A stretch of 64,000 nucleotides of DNA from Clostridium sp. (GTDB taxonomy: Bacteria > Bacteroidota > Bacteroidia > Bacteroidales > Bacteroidaceae): positions 122,258 through 186,257 of the forward strand of contig JAMPGY010000001.1 of NCBI GenBank assembly GCA_023663705.1, in the 5' to 3' direction. Below, piece after piece: positions 9,358 to 19,700 of the stretch. The first letter of the stretch is position 1. Every line of letters begins with the position of its first letter. The notes below the pieces were generated by a model that did not search any database, was not told the DNA's origin, and saw only the letters and a list, made by a program, of their open reading frames with translations. Both the position numbers and the translations under genes were made by a program.

Positions 9358-12300
9358 TTACTTCACCACCACCTTGCGACGGTCGTCCGTCACGTAGATG
9401 CCACCCCTTGCGGGCTGATCCACACGGCGTCCGCTCAGGTCGTAAAACTTAGGCTCGGCCACCGTCTTCACGGTCTCCGTCATCACCTCACTGATGCCGG
9501 TGTACTTCAGATCGGTGGGTTCGATATACCAGAACGAAGCATCGTTGGCCGAGGGAGAGTTGGCCTGCCAGGGCACCAGACGGGTCTTGTCGCCGGCCAG
9601 ATGAATGGCAGGATACGTCTTGTTGACGGGCGACAGGCACGTGAGTGAGCTCAAGCCCTCCGATGTAGAGGATACACGATAAGCGGCAGCCTCGTCCACG
9701 TTGGCCACCACGGGGATACGGGTCTCTGTGGCACCCGTGGAGCCGATGTACACGCCCTGTTCCTCGTTGAGGATTCTCCAGCTTCCGTCCTCGTTGGTGA
9801 TGAAGGCGAAAAGCAGGTCATTTTCGTTGAGGTTGGCGGCAGTTCGGGTCGACACGGTCAGATTGTCCGACAGCGCCTTCAGGTAGAGGTCTCCGCCACG
9901 TCCGTAGTTGCGCAGGCGATACTTGCGTCCGCTCTCCAGTTCCACCTTTTCTGCCCGATCCACAGCCATATTGAACGCCACGAAGTTCTCCATCGTGGAG
10001 TTTCCGGCATAAGTCGCTGCCGCCGCCTCGATGTCGGCAATGCCCTTCCCGGTGAACTGCCCCACGCTGGTTCCGCTGCCAATGCGACGGTAAGCCTCGG
10101 CACGTGCAGCCACCACGGTGCGGGTGAGCGAGTCGGCGATGGCGCCGTCGGTGTCGGGGCAGTAGCAGAAGGCACTGTCGGTGATTTCCTCTATGGAAAG
10201 TGTCTTGAAAGCCTCGCAATAGTCTTTGCCATAGGTGCTCTCCTCCCAGAAGAAGGCCAGCTTGTCATCGTGCTGCCACGTCATGGTGGAATAGGCCGAG
10301 CCAAGTTTGGTCACCTGATAGGCTCCGTCCCAGCCTGCGGCGAAGTTCTCCACCGTACCGTAGTCCTCATAGCCCTCGAGTTTCTTGTAGTTGATGCCCA
10401 CGTGCGAGCGGTCGCTCGGTCCGAAGGGCACACTCTGGAGCGCCAGATACATCTTCTTGCCGGTAGCCTTCTCCTCCACGGGCAGAATCATGATCTCACC
10501 GTTGCAGGCATTGCCCGACGCCTTCACCAGCGTGCTCTTCACGTCGTTGCCCCAGAAGCCTTCGCCCTTCTCCACATCCGTGTAGCTGAACAGGTTGTAG
10601 CGGCGTCCGCCACCCACACGTGTGCTGCATATCACACTGCCGTCGGGCAGTTCCTCGGCCTTGGGTTCATCGGCTCCGCTCGGTATGGGCGGCGTCATGG
10701 GATCGCCCAGGAAGTTCCAGGTCTGTCCGAAGTCGTCGGAATACAGCACCCAGTTGGCCACGATGGGTCCGGCTGCGGTATTGCGGCCGCTCATCACGGC
10801 GTAGAGACGGTAATACTCGCCCACCTTCACGCGTGAACTCTGCATGATGCGTCCCGAACCGAAAAACATGGAATCAATGTACCCGTAGGGCACGGTGCCG
10901 TCAAACATGGTGTAGATCTGCTCCGTGATGTCCTGGAAAGCCGTCCAGGTGGTTCCTCCGTCCTCGCTGTACCAGCGGGCCACGGAGTTGGGAATCTCGC
11001 GCGTGGCCGAGAAGAAGGGCGTGCGGCCGCACACACTCAGCATCAGCACACGCTCGCTCTCACGGTCTCCCACGATGGCCGCGTCACCGAATCCGCAGTC
11101 GCGGTTCTCGTTGGAGGTGGCAAAGGTTCCCTTGCCGGTTCCCTGCGTCACAGGATTGCCCTGGGCATCGCGGCAGAGGTCGGGTTCGGTCCACGTCTGT
11201 CCGTTGTCGTCGGACAGGGACACGTGGAGGTCGATACGGCCGTTGCCTATGTCGGCTCCGCAATAGCGGTAGTCGCTGATGGCCACAAGGCGGCCGGTGG
11301 TGCCCACGGTGGCGATGGCCGGGATGCGGTACACGATGTTGTGGGCAGCATCGTTGCCATAGGCAAAGAGAATCTTCTTGGCCTCGTCCACAGGTTCCTG
11401 CGCGCGGCGCACGGTGACGGTGAAATTGTTCAGCACCACATCCGTATTGGTACCGGCCATGGCAAACCCGGCCGTGTTCTCTTTCAGCCCGTCCACACGG
11501 ATGCTTTGGCTCTCGCTGTTGGTGCCGGTCACGGTCTCCCCGCCTTCGGGCGTGATGTGGATGGTGGCATCGGCATTGGCCGACACAAAGTCGAAAGCAT
11601 ATCCGCCGATGGAGTAATCGGTGGAGGTGGCTATCGTGTAGTTGCATCCGCCTGCGCCCGGGGCAATCATGAAGTCGTCGCCGGCCTTCTTCATGTTGTT
11701 GGCCGTGCCCGAGGAGATGGTAAACCGCGGCACACCGCCATACGTCCACGTGGCGTAATAATTATCCGACGCGAGCGCGCCCTCGGTCATGCTGCCCTCG
11801 CTCTTGACCACGGGAACGGTGGTCTCGGCAAAACGAATGGCCACCGTGGAACCGGCGTCCTTGCCCTCTGCCCAGAAGGCCAGGACACCGCGTCCGCCAA
11901 AGTTGTTGAGGGCATAGTTGGTGCCGTGGAGCTGCACGAACTGTCCCTCCACATCCTCCAGGTTGATTTTGTCCGAAGCTGCGAAGTCCCACAGATCCAC
12001 ATACCCTTCGGGGAGCGCGTCTACGGCCTGCAGCGTGGGATAGGTGGATCCGCCCGTACCGCCCACACCGGCAATGGAACCCATGGTAGTGGCGGAGGCC
12101 AGCACTTTGCCCGCACCGGCAGCCTTGTTGTAGATGCGGTAACCGCTCTCGCTGTCGCCCACGAAGCACCAGAGATCCTTCGGCTCCAATTCTGTGATGA
12201 TGCGGTTGAGCGAGATCCGGTCGGCATCCCCGTTGTCGGAGATTAGCATCTGCGCCGTGCCTATCTGCATGGTATACCACACAGTCTTGGGGGCGAACTG

Positions 12301-12477
12301 CCCGTCCTCGGTGAGTGTGGTGGGAATGAACACACGGTTGGCATCGGTCGTGCCCTGCGACACCGTGACAGCGAAGTTGGCGGACGGGCCGTCACCTTCA
12401 GCAGCCGAAAAAGCCGATCCCCCCACTGTCGTCGCACCGAAGCACAACAACGATAAAAGTAATGATTTTGCTTGCAT
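9358..12477 (-). CDS. Exported sialidase (exo-alpha-sialidase, GH33-like)
   Basis: 1039 residues. It is predicted to release terminal sialic acids from host glycans. After a signal peptide (KSLLLSLLCFGATTVGGSAF) come ~300 residues of lectin-like beta structure. The six-bladed sialidase propeller begins with the family F/YRIP motif (VYRIPAIAT, about residue 384) and has Asp boxes SDDNGQTW (about 421), SEDGGTTW (about 502) and SDDFGQTW (about 579). RVGGGRRYN and NACNGEIMIL fit the catalytic region. A C-terminal trefoil-like module (GRKYRLRNYG onwards) precedes the tail (FYDLSGRRVDQPARGGIYV). It is longer than typical bacterial sialidases because of the added modules. It appears monocistronic, with its own promoter and no other sialic-acid genes nearby. 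Family assignment is firm. Linkage preference cannot be read from the sequence. Confidence 0.93.
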   Translation of the reverse strand: MQAKSLLLSLLCFGATTVGGSAFSAAEGDGPSANFAVTVSQGTTDANRVFIPTTLTEDGQFAPKTVWYTMQIGTAQMLISDNGDADRISLNRIITELEPKDLWCFVGDSESGYRIYNKAAGAGKVLASATTMGSIAGVGGTGGSTYPTLQAVDALPEGYVDLWDFAASDKINLEDVEGQFVQLHGTNYALNNFGGRGVLAFWAEGKDAGSTVAIRFAETTVPVVKSEGSMTEGALASDNYYATWTYGGVPRFTISSGTANNMKKAGDDFMIAPGAGGCNYTIATSTDYSIGGYAFDFVSANADATIHITPEGGETVTGTNSESQSIRVDGLKENTAGFAMAGTNTDVVLNNFTVTVRRAQEPVDEAKKILFAYGNDAAHNIVYRIPAIATVGTTGRLVAISDYRYCGADIGNGRIDLHVSLSDDNGQTWTEPDLCRDAQGNPVTQGTGKGTFATSNENRDCGFGDAAIVGDRESERVLMLSVCGRTPFFSATREIPNSVARWYSEDGGTTWTAFQDITEQIYTMFDGTVPYGYIDSMFFGSGRIMQSSRVKVGEYYRLYAVMSGRNTAAGPIVANWVLYSDDFGQTWNFLGDPMTPPIPSGADEPKAEELPDGSVICSTRVGGGRRYNLFSYTDVEKGEGFWGNDVKSTLVKASGNACNGEIMILPVEEKATGKKMYLALQSVPFGPSDRSHVGINYKKLEGYEDYGTVENFAAGWDGAYQVTKLGSAYSTMTWQHDDKLAFFWEESTYGKDYCEAFKTLSIEEITDSAFCYCPDTDGAIADSLTRTVVAARAEAYRRIGSGTSVGQFTGKGIADIEAAAATYAGNSTMENFVAFNMAVDRAEKVELESGRKYRLRNYGRGGDLYLKALSDNLTVSTRTAANLNENDLLFAFITNEDGSWRILNEEQGVYIGSTGATETRIPVVANVDEAAAYRVSSTSEGLSSLTCLSPVNKTYPAIHLAGDKTRLVPWQANSPSANDASFWYIEPTDLKYTGISEVMTETVKTVAEPKFYDLSGRRVDQPARGGIYVTDDRRKVVVK

Positions 12478-12542
12478 AAAGAAAACAAGTTGTTAATGGT
12501 TAAATACTAAAGATTGATTAGATTAAAAGCTAATTACACATG

Positions 12543-12550
12543 CAAATGTA
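12543..12550 (-). promoter_or_regulatory. Candidate -7 box for the sialidase gene (TACATTTG)
   Basis: Read on the minus strand the box matches TAnnTTTG and would start transcription about 60 nt before the sialidase ATG. No -33 TTTG at the usual spacing. Confidence 0.5.
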
Positions 12551-12646
12551 GCATTATTAATCCAAATATGCGGTATTCATACAAAAAAAGCTTGCTAACA
12601 TCACTGTCCACAAGCTTCAACCTTAACTATTTTCAAGAAAATATTG

Positions 12647-12719
12647 AGCCGACACGGGGACTCGAACCCCGGACCCTTTCATTACGAATGAAATGCTCTA
12701 CCAACTGAGCCATGTCGGC
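12647..12719 (-). tRNA. tRNA-Thr (anticodon CGT)
   Basis: A full cloverleaf is visible on the minus strand: 7-bp acceptor stem GCCGACA/TGTCGGC, D arm GCTCAGTTGGTAGAGC, anticodon arm TTTCA-TTCGTAA-TGAAA with CGT at positions 34-36, and a T arm with GGTTCGAGTCC. The discriminator base is T and the CCA end is not encoded. CGT reads the threonine codon ACG. Confidence 0.96.
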
Positions 12720-12737
12720 GGTTTTGGAAACCGTTTG

Positions 12738-12745
12738 CAAAGGTA
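12738..12745 (-). promoter_or_regulatory. Candidate -7 box of the tRNA-Thr gene (TACCTTTG)
   Basis: Minus-strand TAnnTTTG match that would start transcription about 14 nt upstream of the mature tRNA 5' end, a normal leader length. Confidence 0.6.
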
Positions 12746-12818
12746 GTGTTTTTTTTTGAACGGGGAAATCTTTCGGCTCTTTTTTTCTTCCTTACTTTTC
12801 AATTCCTCCGTTGCCCAA

Positions 12819-12865
12819 GGAAAAAGCCATCTCCGCGCCGTGTATCCGGCAGCAGAGATGGCTTT
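12819..12865 (-). terminator. Terminator downstream of the small peptide gene
   Basis: Perfect 11-bp stem AAAGCCATCTC / GAGATGGCTTT (12823-12833 with 12855-12865), followed on the minus strand by TTTTTCC. It ends the transcript of the exported protein at 13123-16395 and its peptide. A second hairpin without a T run lies at about 12873-12901. Confidence 0.75.
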
Positions 12866-12924
12866 GTATATCGTTCCGTCCTCCATGTGGGAGAACGGAA
12901 CGGAATCGGGCTGTACCCCGTCGC

Positions 12925-13089
12925 TTACTTATTGTTGTTCCAGATGTTCCAGGCATGGTCTTCATCCACACCCAGCACCTCACCGTCCTGCGAGGCATCC
13001 GCTCCGCCAATCATCGACAGGGCTATCATGTTTTCCAGCTCCACATTGTGCACTTCCGTCAAGGGAGCCATATATTCCATTTTCTTCAT
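12925..13089 (-). CDS. Small 54-residue MKK-x-Y-x-x-P peptide behind an exported protein
   Basis: 54 codons plus TAA, beginning 33 nt after the stop of the exported protein at 13123-16395 and before a terminator, so it is probably the last gene of that transcript. It begins MKKMEYMAPLTEVHNVELEN, continues through MIALSMIGGA (residues 21-30) and ends in an acidic, Trp-containing tail (DEDHAWNIWNNNK). The segment ending in GG resembles a leader-type cleavage site, but that is inference. There is no hydrophobic stretch long enough for a membrane segment. The design matches the peptides at 1-63 and 20611-20775. I do not recognise a characterised family. Length conservation with the 20611 gene (both 54 residues) and equivalent gene position argue that it is real. 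Confidence 0.72.
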   Translation of the reverse strand: MKKMEYMAPLTEVHNVELENMIALSMIGGADASQDGEVLGVDEDHAWNIWNNNK

Positions 13090-13122
13090 GTCTTCGTGTT
13101 TTTTATTGTTTTGCTTTTGTGT

Positions 13123-16100
13123 TTACTTCACGGCTTTCTTGGCACCGTTCACCACATACACGCCCTTGTTCAGTCCGTTGAGAGCATCGCTCATCTTCAC
13201 GCCCTGACGCACTCTCACACCGTCGATGGTGTAGACATCAACCCGTACATCGGCTGCTTCCACACCGTGGATGCCGGTCTGCAGGTCGCTGAATACGAAG
13301 GCCGTCACCTCTGCCTCTCCGGCAGGAGCCGTGAGATAAGCGCGGTTGGCACCGATAGCAGGCTCAGCGCCCTCGGCCACACAGTAGAAACCGGTGATAC
13401 CGTTGTTGGTCTGAAGCACATAGGTGCCGGCCTGAGCCGTCATGCCCACGAAGGTGCCGGTGAGCAGACCGTTGGTGTAAGCGTCTGCATAAGCGGCGCC
13501 GATACCCGTGAACTTGTATTCGCCGGCCTTGCCCTCCACGATATACGGCGTGTTGGCGGCCATCTCGTCAGCCTCAACCAGCGTGAGCACACGGTTGCCG
13601 GCTACGGATGATTCCTCGGCGGCCTCGGTGGTGTACACCTTGATGCCCTCGGGGATTTCCTTCACGGCATAGGGAAGCATCACGGTGGCGAATCCGGCCT
13701 CGGTGACGTTGAGTGTCACCTCGGGCTTCTCCACTGCCACGAGAGCCAGGTCGGAATGGCTTCCGGTCGTATAGAAACCGCCCTGAGCATTACTGTCACC
13801 GTCCTGACAGCCAATGTAGTCGTTGGCCTCCGTGTTCCACAGGCGGTAGATGCCTTCCGTCTCTGTGGCGATCACCTTGGTCACCAGTGCTTTTTCCTTG
13901 TCATCCGTCAGACGGATCTGTGCTGCATTGGATCCGTTACCGCTCGTAACGCCCGTACTCATGTATCTCTCCACGCCATCGGCAAAGAGGGTGCCGAGCA
14001 CATAGTTGTCCGCACCGTCCACCTTGGTGAAGGTAACATATTGTGCCATGTGAGGTTTGTTCACATAGGTAGGTTCGAAGAACATACCGGCCTTGCCGTC
14101 CTCGCGGAACGCTACGGGGATGTCCTTGAACTTGTAACCGTCGTTCGTGCGGATGATCACGTTGAACACCTGACCCTCGGCCGGAGCATTCAGCTCATAG
14201 GCTTCCATAGCAGCCTTCAAGTCGCTGTTGGCGGCCTCCAGCGTGGGGATGTCGGTGGTAGACACAGCCTCGGCCGTGGCAATGGCAGCCAGCAGAGCCT
14301 CAACCGATGCGGCGGAATGCTGGAAAGCAGCGTCGCCCACGTTCACCGTCGTGTTGATGGCCTTGGCCTGGGCGATGGTGGCGTTGAGCTGATCGATGTA
14401 GGCCTGTGCCTTTTCTTCGGGAGTGAAGTCGCGAACCAAGGTCAAACGGAAATTATCGGCAGAAACCCAAGTGTTGTTCAAGTTTCCGGCCATACCAACA
14501 GTCATCTTACCATCTACGGAAACAGCAATATTCTCAACCGTGATAAGCGTCCATAAGCCATCATTCGGAATCATGCTCTTCATCTCATTGCCACCGGCCG
14601 TAGCATAGATATATAAGCTATTATTACCGTTTGTACGCGCCATGGCAGTCAACGTGTATACACCCGGAGCCAAATCTATCAAATCCTGCTTGGCACTTAC
14701 TGTCATAGCAGAACCGTTCCACTTGTCGAAAGCATAGATGTCGGGGGCACCCTCGTAATCTACATTGTTATTAATACCAACGTTGGAAACTGTCCAACCG
14801 TTTGTAGATGTAACAGCCGCATTCACGATACGGAATGTCATATCAAAGGTTGTTCCGTTGGTCGGATAAGCACCCATTACATACGTCTGTCGGGCAAGTT
14901 CCAACGCAGAGACAGCATTTGTCACTTCTTCCAAAGAACTTGCGGTGTTCACTGCATTTTGGGCGTCCTCTATTGCCACGCGATAAACATTCACATCAGC
15001 CGAAACAGCCTCCGAGTTCTCCAGCACAGACCGATTGTAGGCAATCGCCCCCTTCAGTTGACTCAAAGGAAGGATTCCTGCCTTATAAGCTTCCATTGCT
15101 GCAGACAATTCGCTTGATGCTGATTCAAGAGCGGATGCTGTAGCCACTTGAAGAGCATTCTCTGCATTGGCAATCTTATTGTTCAGGTCGGCCAAGAGGC
15201 TTGCCAAAGATTCATTAGCCTCAGCCAAAGCGCGTGCCTCAACCAGCATCTCATTCAATTTTGCAACTGCAGCAGATGTGTCAAAGCCCAAATAAGTCAA
15301 AGAGAAGTTATCCAACGAAATCCAATTGGCCGATGTATTCTCAACCTTTACACCTACCTGCATGGTTCCATTAGCCACAACTTCCTCAACAGAGAAAGAC
15401 TGAGGATTTCCAGTCTTTGTTGCTACGGCCATAGATGCACTACCGGCATAAAGCGTTACGCCCTCAATTTCATCACTTTTATCCTCTTTATCGGTTTTCT
15501 TGCCCTGCTGGGTAGCGTTAATCGTTGCCGTCAGACGATACCTTCCATTAGGAAGCCCCGTCAAAGTCTGTTTGGCATCCAGATTGGCTAACGTGTTGGG
15601 AGCACCCGTCCATTTTTCCAGCATATAGAATCCTGAAAAATTAGGGTAATTGGTATTTCCTTGCGCAGCCAGTCCACCTTCCCAGACCAATGCCCCAGCC
15701 TCCATACGTGCATTGGGCAGGCTTCCGGTCATGTCTAAAGGAGCATTCACCGTTACATCGGCGCAGGTGTAAAGACGCAAATTGTCATACAAGATATCCG
15801 AACGCTGATTACTCCATAAATCAGCATTCAGTCCCACATTAATTTTTGTTGCTTCGGTCAACTCAAAGTACACACCCAACTTTGACCAATCCGCCTTTGC
15901 TATGTAATCATTATTGTTTGTATTATCTGAGAAGTAAGCAAACAACTGCTTCTTAGGCGAGGCCGCAACGGATGTCCCGTCTTCCTTTGTCACGGCAATA
16001 TTCAACTGAGAATGATAAGCTCCGTCATTACACATGTCATACGCCTTGTAATCGACAACAAGATAATACTTACCGGCGGGAAGTTCCTGAGAAGAAGATG

Positions 16101-16395
16101 TAGAGGTATTCCAAGCTTGTCCGCTCTTATTATTCCAACCATGGCGGGTGTGAAAGAAATGCTCACCGTCACTGGGAGTAGACTTTGTGCCCAAAGCACT
16201 TGGAACCGCATCCTCAGACTTATATGTCCCATTATTATAAAATGAATCAGCTGTGGGAAGCGTCCATCCTTCCGTTCCGTTTTCAAAAGAAGGATTGGTA
16301 AAATACTGGCTCGTCACATCAGTCTGTGCAGACACCATACCCGTCCACACACCGGCTGCCAACAAAGCCGCCATGCTTAGTAGTCGTTTTTTCAT
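13123..16395 (-). CDS. Large exported multi-module protein with helical repeats and type-IX-like tail
   Basis: 1090 residues with signal peptide MKKRLLSMAALLAAGVWTGM and cleavage after VSAQ. The first ~370 residues are two jelly-roll carbohydrate-binding-like modules (PAGKYYLVVDYKAYD, PNGRYRLTATINATQQG). Two Ala/Glu-rich FIVAR-like helical stretches follow (about 375-490 and 670-750) with another beta module between them (PGVYTLTAMARTNG). The last ~200 residues include a beta domain with GFATVMLPYAVKEIP and the tail IDGVRVRQGVKMSDALNGLNKGVYVVNGAKKAVK in shortened form. No catalytic residues were recognised. A surface or secreted glycan-binding role is inferred. Architecture resembles the genes at 80-3460, 16791-20594 and 40531-44067, so these are probably paralogues. 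A 54-residue peptide gene follows in the same direction. Confidence 0.85.
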   Translation of the reverse strand: MKKRLLSMAALLAAGVWTGMVSAQTDVTSQYFTNPSFENGTEGWTLPTADSFYNNGTYKSEDAVPSALGTKSTPSDGEHFFHTRHGWNNKSGQAWNTSTSSSQELPAGKYYLVVDYKAYDMCNDGAYHSQLNIAVTKEDGTSVAASPKKQLFAYFSDNTNNNDYIAKADWSKLGVYFELTEATKINVGLNADLWSNQRSDILYDNLRLYTCADVTVNAPLDMTGSLPNARMEAGALVWEGGLAAQGNTNYPNFSGFYMLEKWTGAPNTLANLDAKQTLTGLPNGRYRLTATINATQQGKKTDKEDKSDEIEGVTLYAGSASMAVATKTGNPQSFSVEEVVANGTMQVGVKVENTSANWISLDNFSLTYLGFDTSAAVAKLNEMLVEARALAEANESLASLLADLNNKIANAENALQVATASALESASSELSAAMEAYKAGILPLSQLKGAIAYNRSVLENSEAVSADVNVYRVAIEDAQNAVNTASSLEEVTNAVSALELARQTYVMGAYPTNGTTFDMTFRIVNAAVTSTNGWTVSNVGINNNVDYEGAPDIYAFDKWNGSAMTVSAKQDLIDLAPGVYTLTAMARTNGNNSLYIYATAGGNEMKSMIPNDGLWTLITVENIAVSVDGKMTVGMAGNLNNTWVSADNFRLTLVRDFTPEEKAQAYIDQLNATIAQAKAINTTVNVGDAAFQHSAASVEALLAAIATAEAVSTTDIPTLEAANSDLKAAMEAYELNAPAEGQVFNVIIRTNDGYKFKDIPVAFREDGKAGMFFEPTYVNKPHMAQYVTFTKVDGADNYVLGTLFADGVERYMSTGVTSGNGSNAAQIRLTDDKEKALVTKVIATETEGIYRLWNTEANDYIGCQDGDSNAQGGFYTTGSHSDLALVAVEKPEVTLNVTEAGFATVMLPYAVKEIPEGIKVYTTEAAEESSVAGNRVLTLVEADEMAANTPYIVEGKAGEYKFTGIGAAYADAYTNGLLTGTFVGMTAQAGTYVLQTNNGITGFYCVAEGAEPAIGANRAYLTAPAGEAEVTAFVFSDLQTGIHGVEAADVRVDVYTIDGVRVRQGVKMSDALNGLNKGVYVVNGAKKAVK

Positions 16396-16790
16396 GTTTC
16401 TTGTGTTTTATGAATAAATTAGTTGTTAATAAGTATCGTTTTCATGGTTCGCGCCAAAGCGTGTTTGTGTCTCATCGTATATCTGTCCGACCGTGCTTTC
16501 CCTTGTGCCCTCAGAGGACTCACAAGCTGTGTTCGTTAACAAAAGTACAGATGTGATGCGGCAAATTTACGATAAAAGACTATAAGTAGCCTACTCTGAA
16601 TATTAAAAAATAATAAAAGAGAAAAGTTTTAGACGGATGAGACGGGAAACGAACCCAACAATGCGTAGACTGATCGGAAAACCTGTCTGCCATTGCGTGT
16701 ATAATATAAGGTACGCGAGAAAATATCACGCACACAATACAGCTGGCCGAACAACCGTCATCAGACAACAGTAACTTTTACAATATTTTT
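16396..16790. other. 395-bp divergent intergenic region with candidate minus-strand promoter boxes
   Basis: It separates two divergently transcribed exported-protein genes. On the minus strand two -7-like boxes are present: TACTTTTG (16540-16547) and TAAATTTG (16562-16569). Either could serve the 13123-16395 gene with a 5' leader of 140-160 nt. No clear TAnnTTTG box was found for the rightward gene at 16791. No open frame or RNA gene was recognised. Confidence 0.45.
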
Positions 16791-19700
16791 ATGAAACACA
16801 GATTTCTACCCCTTTTCGCGTTATTGTTCGCCACCGCAGGCAATACGCTACGGGCTCAGGTAATCACCAACGGTGACAACCTGGAACAGACACGCAACAT
16901 CTATGGAGCGCCCACCACCGGTGATGTGCGCGAAATATGGTGCAACAATGCGGCTGCAAGCTTCAACTTCCGGCAGACCGTGGATTTGCCCAACGGCGTG
17001 TACAGCCTGACCGCACAAGCCGTGTATCGCGCCGACTACAATGCCGGCACACAGACCAACTGCGAACTCTTTGCCGAAACCGGCGGACAGACCTACCGCA
17101 CACGCATCCACAACATGGGAGACGAACCCACCAGCGATGCCACCAATTTGGGCACGCTGACCACCATGATGGAGAATGCAGAGACCTACCGCAATACACT
17201 GCCTCCCTTCGTTGTGACCAACGGCGAGGCCACCGTGGGCATGCGCAACAACGGCCCGCTCACTTACTGTATGAACGGATATTGGTTCATCTGGAAGAAC
17301 ACTTCATTCCAACTGACCGAAGTGACGGACAAGGCTACATTGGACAGCGTGCTGACCGTCGTGAATGCAGAGGCTCTGGCATTGGTGAACGCAGCCACCG
17401 ACGAGGTGGAGAAAGAGGCGTTGCAGACGGCCATCACCCAAGCCACAGCCTCATCCGCAGACATCGCCGCCCTGCAGACCGCCATCCTGAACTATCGCAT
17501 CAACACAGCCACGCCCAGCCAACCCGCTGATCTGACGTATATGCTGAACAATCATTCGTTTGAAAAAGGCAACAACACCGGCTGGACCATTCAGGGATGG
17601 TCCAATGACACGGGTGTAGTCGGCAACTACGGCAGTCATGTGACGGGCAATTTCGACTACTTCCTGTTCAACACCTGGGCCGAAGGCTTCGGCATCACCC
17701 AGACGGTGAACGGGCTCCCCAACGGACGCTACTCGCTCACTGCCGCCATTGCCTCGGACACCGGCAACAGCGTGGTGCTGACAGCCAACGACCGTACGGA
17801 AACCTTCACCGTGACTGAACCGGCCGGACAAGACGTGACGCTCACAGATTTCCCCGTGACAAGCGGCCGGCTGACATTCGGCACAGCCCACAGCCCCAAC
17901 TGGTATAAGGTGGACAACTTCCGCCTCACCTACCTGGGCTTCGACCCCACCGAGGTGCTGAAAGGCATGAGCGCCAATCTGGAGAAAGCCGCACTCATCA
18001 ACCGGAGCCATCTGCTGAACACCGTGCAGACCGAACTGACGGAGGCCATGCAACAGGCGCAGGCTCTGGTGGACAGAGGAGAAGGCACGCGAAACGAACT
18101 GAACAAGGCAGCCAACCGTCTGTCCGACGCCATCGAACAGGCACAAGCCTCTGCCGCCGACTATGAGGCAGTGCACCGAGAGGTGACGGCAACGGAGGAG
18201 CAATGGTATGCCTTCGGCTGGCCGGGTCTGCAAGCCTTGCAGGCCGTGGTGGACGAAGTGAAGAATGCCCTGACAGGACAAAGCTTCGACAAGGAAAGAG
18301 ACATCAGGAAGTTGCAGGATGCCGTGCAGGCCTATCTGCGCTCGTGCACCGTGGCCGAAGGCGAACAGGCCGACCTGACCGCCGTGCTGGCCAATCCCTC
18401 GTTTGAGACCGGCGACCTGACCGGCTGGGACGTAAACGGCAACTCCAGCGACACCGGCATCCGCGAAAACAGCAACGGCACCTACACGATGAACGGAGCG
18501 GAGGGCAAGTATCTCTTCAACTCGTGGAGCAAGCAATACGGTATTTCCCAACGGGTGACAGGACTCCCGCAGGGCATATACGCCGTGTCCTTCATACATG
18601 CCACAGACAACGGACTGAAAGTGGTGGCTTTCGCCAACGATAGCGAACAGGTGTTCCAGCACGAGGGAGACAAAGGCAAAGGCAACGGCACCCGCGTGAC
18701 ACTGGACAACATCCTCGTCACCGACGGAGAGCTGACACTGGGCACAAAGAACATCGACCAGTGGGGTAAACTGGATGATTTCCAGCTTACTTATTACGGC
18801 AAGGACAAAACACATCTAATGGATGTTATCACAACAATGTTGACCGAAGCCGACGCCATGTTCGACGGACAAAACAACAAATTGGAAACAGAAAGCCAAT
18901 TCATCGCACAGGCCCGCGCCATGAGCGAAAACAACAGTGCGGACGAATTGTATGCTGCCGCCACAAACCTGAGAACCGCACTGCACAATCTGTACGCCGC
19001 CTACGACAAACAGACATTGAGTACCGATTTCACAGCCGTGGCTCTGCAAAATGCCGACTTCTCCGAAGAACTGGCCGGATGGACTTTTGAAGGACTGAAC
19101 TCATCCAATGCCAACGACTGGCTCAAGAATGGCGAGCACTACGACGGCAATGGCACCAACCGCTACTTCAACCCCGAACAATGGGGCGCCAACAACTGGA
19201 ACACCTCCGCCAAGCAGGAGATGAAACTGCCCGCCGGTTCCTATCGCCTGTCCGTCAGCGCACGTGCCAGCGGCAACGTCGCACTCTCTGTCACGGTCAA
19301 CCGCAACGACGAAACGACTATCCGGAAGGAACTCATCTCGGAGAACAACACGGATGGCGAATGGGGCCGCGGCGGCTGGAACCGCTATCACGTGTATTTC
19401 ACCGTGGCCGAAGGCGACCGCATGGAAGTAGTGCTGAACGGTGCCACCGGAGCCAACCATCAGTGGATGTCGTTTGACGACGTGACGGTGAAGCGCCTGG
19501 GTGCTTTCTATGTGGACAAGAGCAACTACCCGGCCGTGACCGTGCTCGGCAACATGAGCGGCTCGCATGCCGAACTGACCAACCTGCTGAATGACGTGAA
19601 ACTGACCTCGGTTGATCTGACAAGCTATGCAACAGACGATGCTGACACCGACCTTGACCTGGAGGTTTCCAACCCAAACTTACTGGTCATCAACGGACCG

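Noticed and set aside
16700-16760. TATAAT-like sequence upstream of the exported protein at 16791
   Set aside because: Bacteroidetes sigma factors use TAnnTTTG. A lone TATAAT without other support is not evidence here.
17451-18815. A 454-codon minus-strand open frame inside the exported protein at 16791
   Set aside because: Same cause: antisense of a GC-rich-third-position gene. Composition is not protein-like, and the plus-strand frame has a signal peptide and modules.
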